Source: a virus
Length of the DNA stretch: 64,000 nt
Reading direction: 5' to 3' (one strand)
IMG/VR virus record: IMGVR_UViG_3300036770_007703
Location: 1-64,000 of that record
This document shows, one piece after another, positions 59,316 to 64,000 of this stretch. Position 1 is the first letter of the stretch. Each line of letters starts with the position of its first letter. The position numbers were made by a program, and so were the translations under genes. Below the pieces are notes generated by a model. The model saw only the letters and a list, made by a program, of their open reading frames with translations, was not told where the DNA came from and ran no database searches.

Positions 59316-60070
59316 CCACCAAACAACGCATCAAATCCATCACTGGCTGGATCAAAGACTACGCCAAGAAAAATCGCATCAAGACCTTGGTGGTAGGAGT
59401 TTCTGGCGGCATCGATTCCGCAGTGGTCAGTGCCTTGTGTGCTCGCACTGGCTTGCCCACCATCGCAGTGAGCATGCCCATCCATCAGAGCAAAAAGACA
59501 CACAGCCTTAGCGTGGCCCACGGTGCTTGGTTGAGAGAAAATTTTGAAAACGTGCGGCACGAGACTGTAGATCTCACACCCACGTTCCGGCAGTTTGAAC
59601 GACTGTTTGATGGCGGATCCGAGCTGGGCTTGGCCAACAGCCGTGCCCGACTCAGGATGATGTGCCTATACCAGACTGCACAAGATGCTGGTGGTATCGT
59701 GGTAGGCACCGGTAACCGTGTGGAAGACTTTGGTGTGGGCTTCTTTACCAAGTACGGTGATGGCGGTGTGGATATCAGCCCCATCGGCGACTGTCTCAAA
59801 ACCGAAGTCTGGGCCATGGGACGCGAGTTGGGCATTCTCGACGAAATCATCGATGCACCCCCCACTGACGGTCTCTGGGCCGATGGACGCACCGACGAAA
59901 CACAATTGGGCATGACCTATCCCGAACTGGAAGAGGCCATGCAGCTGGACGAGGTCGCCGAGACCGCTGACCTAGATCGCGGGCAACGAGCAAGGTTGAA
60001 ACGCTATCGAGAGATCCGTGCCCGTAACTTGCACAAGATGCTGCCCATCCCGGTGTGCAAGATAGATTAA
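59303..60070 (+). CDS. nadE: NAD synthetase (NadE-like)
   Basis: 255 residues from ATG 59303 with GGAGG upstream. PP-loop 'S-G-G-I-D-S-A-V' at 34-41, '[10 protein letters not shown]' near 112, '[20 protein letters not shown]' near 136 and 'A-P-P-T-D-G-L-W' with 'D-E-x-Q-L-G' near 185. These are NadE motifs. It amidates nicotinic-acid adenine dinucleotide to NAD, using ammonia (no glutaminase domain). It is not QueC, which has a different C-terminal Cys zinc site. Confidence 0.92.
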   Translation: MGNLTTKQRIKSITGWIKDYAKKNRIKTLVVGVSGGIDSAVVSALCARTGLPTIAVSMPIHQSKKTHSLSVAHGAWLRENFENVRHETVDLTPTFRQFERLFDGGSELGLANSRARLRMMCLYQTAQDAGGIVVGTGNRVEDFGVGFFTKYGDGGVDISPIGDCLKTEVWAMGRELGILDEIIDAPPTDGLWADGRTDETQLGMTYPELEEAMQLDEVAETADLDRGQRARLKRYREIRARNLHKMLPIPVCKID

Positions 60071-60085
60071 AAAGAAAGGCAACAC

Positions 60086-61186
60086 ATGAGTTATCTGTTT
60101 ACCAGCGAAAGCGTCAGTGAAGGTCATCCCGACAAAGTGGCCGATGCCATCTCGGATGCAGTGGTGGATTATTTCATGGAGCAAGGCACCGATCGTGTGC
60201 GATGTGCCTGTGAGACCTTGGTCACCACAAATCGCGTGATCATTGCCGGCGAGTACAAAGGCGAATTTGATGCCGGCAACATCGAAGATCGCATACGCGA
60301 AACCGTGCGCGGCATTGGCTATCATCAGAGCGGATTTGATGCCGACACTTTTACATTCACCAACCTCATGCACGGTCAGAGCGCGGACATCGCCTTGGGC
60401 ACCGATTCGTTTGGTGCCGGAGATCAAGGACTCATGTTTGGCTATGCATGCAAAGAAACCGATGCTTACATGCCTGCAGCCATTTACTGGAGTCATCGCA
60501 TCGTGGAAACACTGGCACAACTGCGCCACGGTGGCAAGATGTCATGGCTGGGACCCGATGCCAAAAGCCAGGTCACGTTCGAATACAACGACAGCGGAGT
60601 ACCAACTCGGGTGGCTCGAGTGGTGTGTAGCACGCAGCACGAAGAAGGCATGAACATCGAATCTCTTCGACATGCTGTGGAAACCGTGATACGATCAGTG
60701 TTGCCGCAAAAATACATAGACTCCAACACTGAATTTTACATCAATCCCACGGGACGGTTCGTTATAGGTGGGCCCGATGGCGACACTGGTGTCACGGGAC
60801 GCAAGATCATCGTGGACACTTATGGTGGTTCAGCACCGCATGGCGGAGGTGCATTTTCTGGCAAAGATCCCACCAAAGTGGATCGCAGTGCTGCCTACAT
60901 GATGCGTTACATTGCCAAGAACATCGTGGCCTCGGGACGAGCATCATGGGCCACCTGCCAAATCAGTTATGCCATTGGTGTATCCCAGCCCATGAGTTTT
61001 TACATCGAGTGTGATGACACAGCATTGGCAAGAGACTTGACATTACTGATTCCAAAGGTAGTAGACTTGACTCCTCGGGGAATCATCGAGCGCTTTGATC
61101 TTTTCCGACCCATATATCACAACACCACTAATTACGGACACTTTGGAAAACCAGGATTGCCCTGGGAAAAAATCGATTTGTTCTAA
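60086..61186 (+). CDS. metK: S-adenosylmethionine synthetase
   Basis: 366 residues (bacterial MetK about 384). 'F-T-S-E-S-V-S-E-G-H-P-D-K-V-A-D' at the start, 'G-A-G-D-Q-G-L-M-F-G-Y-A' near 110-121, 'G-G-G-A-F-S-G-K-D-P-T-K-V-D-R-S' near 252-267 are all intact. It makes SAM from methionine and ATP. With ahcY it would complete both sides of SAM turnover for QueE and methyltransferases. AAAGG precedes the ATG. Confidence 0.95.
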   Translation: MSYLFTSESVSEGHPDKVADAISDAVVDYFMEQGTDRVRCACETLVTTNRVIIAGEYKGEFDAGNIEDRIRETVRGIGYHQSGFDADTFTFTNLMHGQSADIALGTDSFGAGDQGLMFGYACKETDAYMPAAIYWSHRIVETLAQLRHGGKMSWLGPDAKSQVTFEYNDSGVPTRVARVVCSTQHEEGMNIESLRHAVETVIRSVLPQKYIDSNTEFYINPTGRFVIGGPDGDTGVTGRKIIVDTYGGSAPHGGGAFSGKDPTKVDRSAAYMMRYIAKNIVASGRASWATCQISYAIGVSQPMSFYIECDDTALARDLTLLIPKVVDLTPRGIIERFDLFRPIYHNTTNYGHFGKPGLPWEKIDLF

Positions 61187-61189
61187 GTG

Positions 61190-61438
61190 ATGCCGGTACC
61201 ATTCATGGACATACAGTACTATGATTTTTTTGACGAGCTTGCCACTCTACAGCATCGCTGGAGTTGGTGGCCGCGTCGATGCCATATATCCGGGCGTTGG
61301 TTGTTTTGCCAACCAGCAGTTCGTGCCCGTGTTGTGTACACTGGTCCCGGTGATCCCGTCGTAAAAGATCGATGGTATCACCGTCAAGAAGCATTGGTAA
61401 AAATTATGAGAGGATCACATCATGGGTTTGTTCGATAG
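61190..61438 (+). CDS. Small hypothetical protein, Trp/Arg-rich
   Basis: 82 residues from ATG 61190 (GTG 61187 alternative). 'F-D-E-L-A-T-L-Q-H-R-W-S-W-W-P-R-R' then 'Y-T-G-P-G-D-P-V-V-K-D-R-W-Y'. It overlaps the next gene by 17 nt. It fills the gap between metK and the next gene, and is supported by frame and spacing only. Confidence 0.5.
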   Translation: MPVPFMDIQYYDFFDELATLQHRWSWWPRRCHISGRWLFCQPAVRARVVYTGPGDPVVKDRWYHRQEALVKIMRGSHHGFVR

Positions 61439-61811
61439 ATTTAAGAAAAAACCTGCGGCCCCTGCAGAACCTAAAGAAAAACCTGAAAAGGTAACAAAAA
61501 AATCTGCCAAGGAACTGGCCACCGAACGCGGAGAGCCCTATGTGTCGATCGTGCGCATGGATGTCAATCCCGAAAATCTGCACGAAGGCAGTTTCGAACT
61601 GGACTGGAACGACAAGTTCATAGCCAACCTGGTGCGAGCAGGATATCAGATGAAGCCCAACGAATCCGAAGACATCATAGTAGATCGTTGGTTCCAGAAT
61701 GTGTGCCGCAACGTGGTCATGGAGACCTGGGAACAAGAACAGGCCATGAACCCCAATGTTCGTTACACCCAGAGTCGTGATCTCGGTGGAGGTCGGCGAG
61801 AAGTATCATGA
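61422..61811 (+). CDS. Conserved T4-like protein with Lys/Pro-rich N-terminus
   Basis: 129 residues, with GAGAGGA upstream. After a Lys/Pro-rich stretch (7-35) come 'E-L-A-T-x-x-G-E-P-Y-V-S-I-V', 'G-S-F-E-L-D-W-N-D-K-F' and 'I-V-D-R-W-F-Q-N-V-C-R-N-V', conserved among T4-like marine phages. Often a late protein in relatives; function unknown. Confidence 0.65.
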   Translation: MGLFDRFKKKPAAPAEPKEKPEKVTKKSAKELATERGEPYVSIVRMDVNPENLHEGSFELDWNDKFIANLVRAGYQMKPNESEDIIVDRWFQNVCRNVVMETWEQEQAMNPNVRYTQSRDLGGGRREVS

Positions 61812-62371
61812 ACATCCTGCTGTGCGGTGACAGTTTCGCTGCCGACTGGAATCATCGTTCCACCCAGGCATGGTGGCAACAACTGTCACAGCATCATGAC
61901 ATGGTCAATGTGGCCCAGGCCGGATGCAGCGAATATCGCATCCTACAACAACTGAGAAATCAATGCCTCAACGACTTTGACGCTGTGATCATTTGCCACA
62001 CCAGTCCATATCGCATCTATGTGCAAAAGAATCCCTTGCACCCCAGTGGTACTCATGCCAACAGCGATCTCATATTCAGTGATGTGGAAAACAGCAAAAA
62101 CACTGAGGTACGTGAGCATCTGCTGTACTGGTTCCAGCATCTCTTGGATCTAGATCATGCCAGAGACATGTATGGCATGATACGCAGAGAGATACAAGAC
62201 CTGGTGTCCGGGCGGCCATGCCTGCATCTCAATTTTTTTGAACAAACACTTTCCGGTGACGTCAGCATGCATAGATTCTGGCGAGATCATCCCGGCGACA
62301 TCAATCACATGGATCCCACTGGAAATCGCAGGGTCTACCAATACATCAAGGAACTGATCAATGATCTTTAA
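61808..62371 (+). CDS. SGNH-like protein (paralog 4)
   Basis: 187 residues. 'L-L-C-G-D-S-F-A-A-D-W' at 4-14 is a standard block I with Ser9. 'A-G-C-S-E-Y-R-I' near 38-45 is the oxyanion block, and 'H-P-G-D-I-N-H-M-D' near 160-168 the catalytic Asp/His block. Overlaps the cytidylyltransferase gene by 11 nt, hinting at a shared glycan pathway. Substrate unknown. Confidence 0.68.
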   Translation: MNILLCGDSFAADWNHRSTQAWWQQLSQHHDMVNVAQAGCSEYRILQQLRNQCLNDFDAVIICHTSPYRIYVQKNPLHPSGTHANSDLIFSDVENSKNTEVREHLLYWFQHLLDLDHARDMYGMIRREIQDLVSGRPCLHLNFFEQTLSGDVSMHRFWRDHPGDINHMDPTGNRRVYQYIKELINDL

Positions 62372-62837
62372 TCACATCAAACAACTCAAAGCCGAAGGCA
62401 AAAAGATCGGCATCACTTTCAGCACCTTTGATATGCTGCATGCCGGGCACATCGCCATGCTGAGTGAAGCCAAGAACCACTGCGATTATCTCATCTGTGG
62501 CTTGCAGACCGATCCCACCATAGATCGTCCCGACACCAAGAACCGTCCAGTGCAGAGCATAGTAGAACGCCAGATCCAGTTGGCCGCTTGCCGCTATGTG
62601 GACGAAGTGGTGGTGTATGAGACCGAGCAGGATCTCGTGGATCTCTTGCTGATCCTGCCCTTGGATGTTCGCATCCTGGGAGTAGAGTACGAAGGCAAAC
62701 ACTTCAGCGGCCGGGACGAATGCGAACATCGCTGCATCGACATCATCTTCAATGCCCGAGATCACAGTTTCTCTAGTTCAAGTTTGCGCAAGCGTGTGGT
62801 TCAAGCCGAAGTAGAAAAAGGTCTCCGTCAATCATGA
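62361..62837 (+). CDS. Cytidylyltransferase-like protein (TagD/RfaE type)
   Basis: 158 residues. 'G-I-T-F-S-T-F-D-M-L-H-A-G-H-I' near 17-31 carries the H-x-G-H motif, and 'F-S-S-S-S-L-R-K-R-V' near 136-145 the S-S-T/S-x-L/I-R element. It would activate a polyol or sugar phosphate with CTP. Flanked by two SGNH genes, it suggests a glycan or teichoic-like precursor. Could equally supply the KDO/heptose branch. Confidence 0.82.
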   Translation: MIFNHIKQLKAEGKKIGITFSTFDMLHAGHIAMLSEAKNHCDYLICGLQTDPTIDRPDTKNRPVQSIVERQIQLAACRYVDEVVVYETEQDLVDLLLILPLDVRILGVEYEGKHFSGRDECEHRCIDIIFNARDHSFSSSSLRKRVVQAEVEKGLRQS

Positions 62838-63547
62838 AACTCTACATCAACGGTGACAGCCATGCTGCAGCCGCCGAGGCTGTGAATACCTATGCTTTTG
62901 CCGAAGACGATCACAAATTCTTGTATCTAGGTCGAGCACCGCACCCCGACAATGCTCGCGTGAGCTGGCCACGCAGGCTGGCCGATGTCATGAAGGCCAC
63001 TTTGCACAACGACTCTGAAAGTGCCAGCAGCAACGACCGCATCATGCGCACCACGCGCCAGTGGTTGCAACAACATTCGAGATGGTTGCCCGAGACCTTG
63101 GTGATCATACAGTGGAGCACCTGGGAGCGCGAAGAATGGTGGATCGATGGTAGATCCTATCAGGTCACTGCATCTGGTACCGACGATGTGCCAGAAAATC
63201 ACCGCGAACAATACAAGCAATTTGTGAGCCAGATCAATTGGCAGCAGACCACGAAACGAGCACATCAGCGTGTGTGGGATTTCCACGTCGAGCTCCAGAA
63301 TCTGGGCGTGCGCCATGTGTTCATGAACGGCAACAATCATTTTGGTGACATTTCTGGACCAGAACAACGCGACTGGCAAGGCAGCTACATCTCTCCGTAT
63401 GACCCCGCGGGCACCTATGATGCGTGGCTCAAACACAACGGATTCCACACGGTTTCTCCAAAATCCTGGCATTTTGGACGAGATGCTCATGCGGCCTGGG
63501 CCAATTTTGTGTTACAATATGTTATCGACAACCAACTCATGACATGA
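62834..63547 (+). CDS. SGNH-like protein (paralog 5)
   Basis: 237 residues. 'Y-I-N-G-D-S-H-A-A-A' at 3-12 is block I (G-D-S-H). 'I-I-Q-W-S-T-W-E-R-E-E-W' near 95-106 corresponds to the central strand, and 'F-G-R-D-A-H-A-A-W' near 215-223 to the catalytic Asp-x-His. More divergent than paralogs 3 and 4. Overlaps the upstream gene by 4 nt. Confidence 0.6.
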   Translation: MKLYINGDSHAAAAEAVNTYAFAEDDHKFLYLGRAPHPDNARVSWPRRLADVMKATLHNDSESASSNDRIMRTTRQWLQQHSRWLPETLVIIQWSTWEREEWWIDGRSYQVTASGTDDVPENHREQYKQFVSQINWQQTTKRAHQRVWDFHVELQNLGVRHVFMNGNNHFGDISGPEQRDWQGSYISPYDPAGTYDAWLKHNGFHTVSPKSWHFGRDAHAAWANFVLQYVIDNQLMT

Positions 63548-63550
63548 TCT

Positions 63551-64000
63551 ATGCGATATCTATTGATGGACACTGCCAATGTATTTTTCCGAGCCAGGCA
63601 CGCGGCTTTTCGTGCCGCTGACGCTTGGGAAAAAGTCGGCTACGCTCTGCACATCACCTTGAGTTCTATCAACAAGGTGTATCGGCAGTTTCCCGCAGAT
63701 CATGTGGTGTTTGCGCTGGAGGGTCGCAGTTGGCGCAAAGATGTGTATGCACCCTACAAGCGCAATCGTGCCGATGCCCGGGCAGCTCTCACTGAAAAAG
63801 AACGCGAAGAAGATCAGCTGTTCTGGGAAACCTATGATAATCTGACTAAATACTTGGCTGAAAACACCAACTGCTCGGTGATCAGACACGAGCGAGCCGA
63901 AGCTGATGACGTGATAGCTCGCTGGATAGCATTACATCCCAACGACGAACACATCATCGTTTCCAGCGACACTGACTTTGCACAACTCTTGGCCCACAAC
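63551..64000 (+). CDS. rnh: T4 RNase H / FEN1-type 5'-3' nuclease, truncated by window end
   Basis: 150 residues visible. Acidic motif 'L-L-M-D-T-A-N' (Asp7), 'V-V-F-A-L-E-G' , 'E-A-D-D-V-I-A-R-W' and 'V-S-S-D-T-D-F-A-Q-L' match the PIN-like 5' nuclease family including T4 RNase H, which removes RNA primers and flaps. The remainder of the gene lies beyond base 64000. Confidence 0.82.
   Translation, partial: MRYLLMDTANVFFRARHAAFRAADAWEKVGYALHITLSSINKVYRQFPADHVVFALEGRSWRKDVYAPYKRNRADARAALTEKEREEDQLFWETYDNLTKYLAENTNCSVIRHERAEADDVIARWIALHPNDEHIIVSSDTDFAQLLAHN

Noticed and set aside
59303-60070. Possible QueC completing the deazaguanine route
   Set aside because: The PP-loop is shared, but downstream motifs (G-T-G-N-x-x-E-D, A-P-P-T-D-G-L) are those of NadE, and QueC zinc cysteines are absent.
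61037-61042. TTGACA near the end of metK
   Set aside because: No matching -10 about 17 nt downstream.
63847-63852. TAAATA inside the nuclease gene
   Set aside because: It is coding sequence with no start codon in range.

Overview
The window looks like about 64 kb of a T4-like (exo-T-even type) tailed phage genome, probably from an uncultured aquatic myovirus of a Gram-negative host. Evidence: recognisable T4 core genes (gp44 clamp loader, gp43 family-B DNA polymerase, gp45 sliding clamp, DsbA-like protein, gp31/GroES-like co-chaperonin, RNase H/FEN-type nuclease), dense packing with 1-20 nt overlaps, nearly all genes on the + strand, and T4-type late-promoter cores (TAAATA). KdsA, lipobox proteins and a spanin-like protein point to a host with an outer membrane. 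No photosystem genes are present. The window starts inside a structural gene and ends inside the nuclease gene.

Layout. (1) 1-6928: virion fibre/baseplate-type structural proteins. (2) 6986-13901: small conserved phage genes, a piece related to bacterial DNA polymerase III alpha, GroES-like, clamp loader, HAD phosphatase, and PhoH, the only minus-strand gene. (3) 13932-17226: lysis cassette (M15 endopeptidase, spanin-like protein, two lipoproteins, holin-like membrane protein) with KDO-8-phosphate synthase inside it. (4) 17235-20750: DnaJ, peptide deformylase and a full ClpA unfoldase. (5) 21457-36075: small structural genes, then a long run of proteins with T4 capsid-targeting-like N-termini (M-R-A-x-E-F-hydrophobic-x-E): candidate head-packaged, injected cargo including a GNAT-like protein, a 1,291-residue metallopeptidase/amidoligase-like protein, a HAD phosphatase, a Dps-like protein and a kinase-like protein. 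(6) 36090-48043: methyltransferase- and glycosyltransferase-like genes, SGNH proteins, S-adenosylhomocysteinase, DsbA, polymerase, clamp and a TGT/DpdA-like transglycosylase. (7) 48043-64000: conserved T4-like small genes, sugar genes (GT4, GalE, DegT-like, GT2), FolE, QueD-like, QueE, HIT, MazG-like, MBD4-like glycosylase, NadE, MetK, cytidylyltransferase, more SGNH proteins and the start of the nuclease.

How it fits together. FolE, QueD-like and QueE with the DpdA-like enzyme suggest 7-deazaguanine modification of phage DNA; no QueC is visible. MetK and S-adenosylhomocysteinase would sustain the SAM needed by QueE and several methyltransferases. Two promoter classes are readable: sigma70-like promoters before replication/early genes, and TAAATA late cores. 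Several TAAATA cores lie only 4-7 nt before a start codon that lacks a Shine-Dalgarno, which implies leaderless late mRNAs. Functional names rest on motif recognition by eye; no database search was run.
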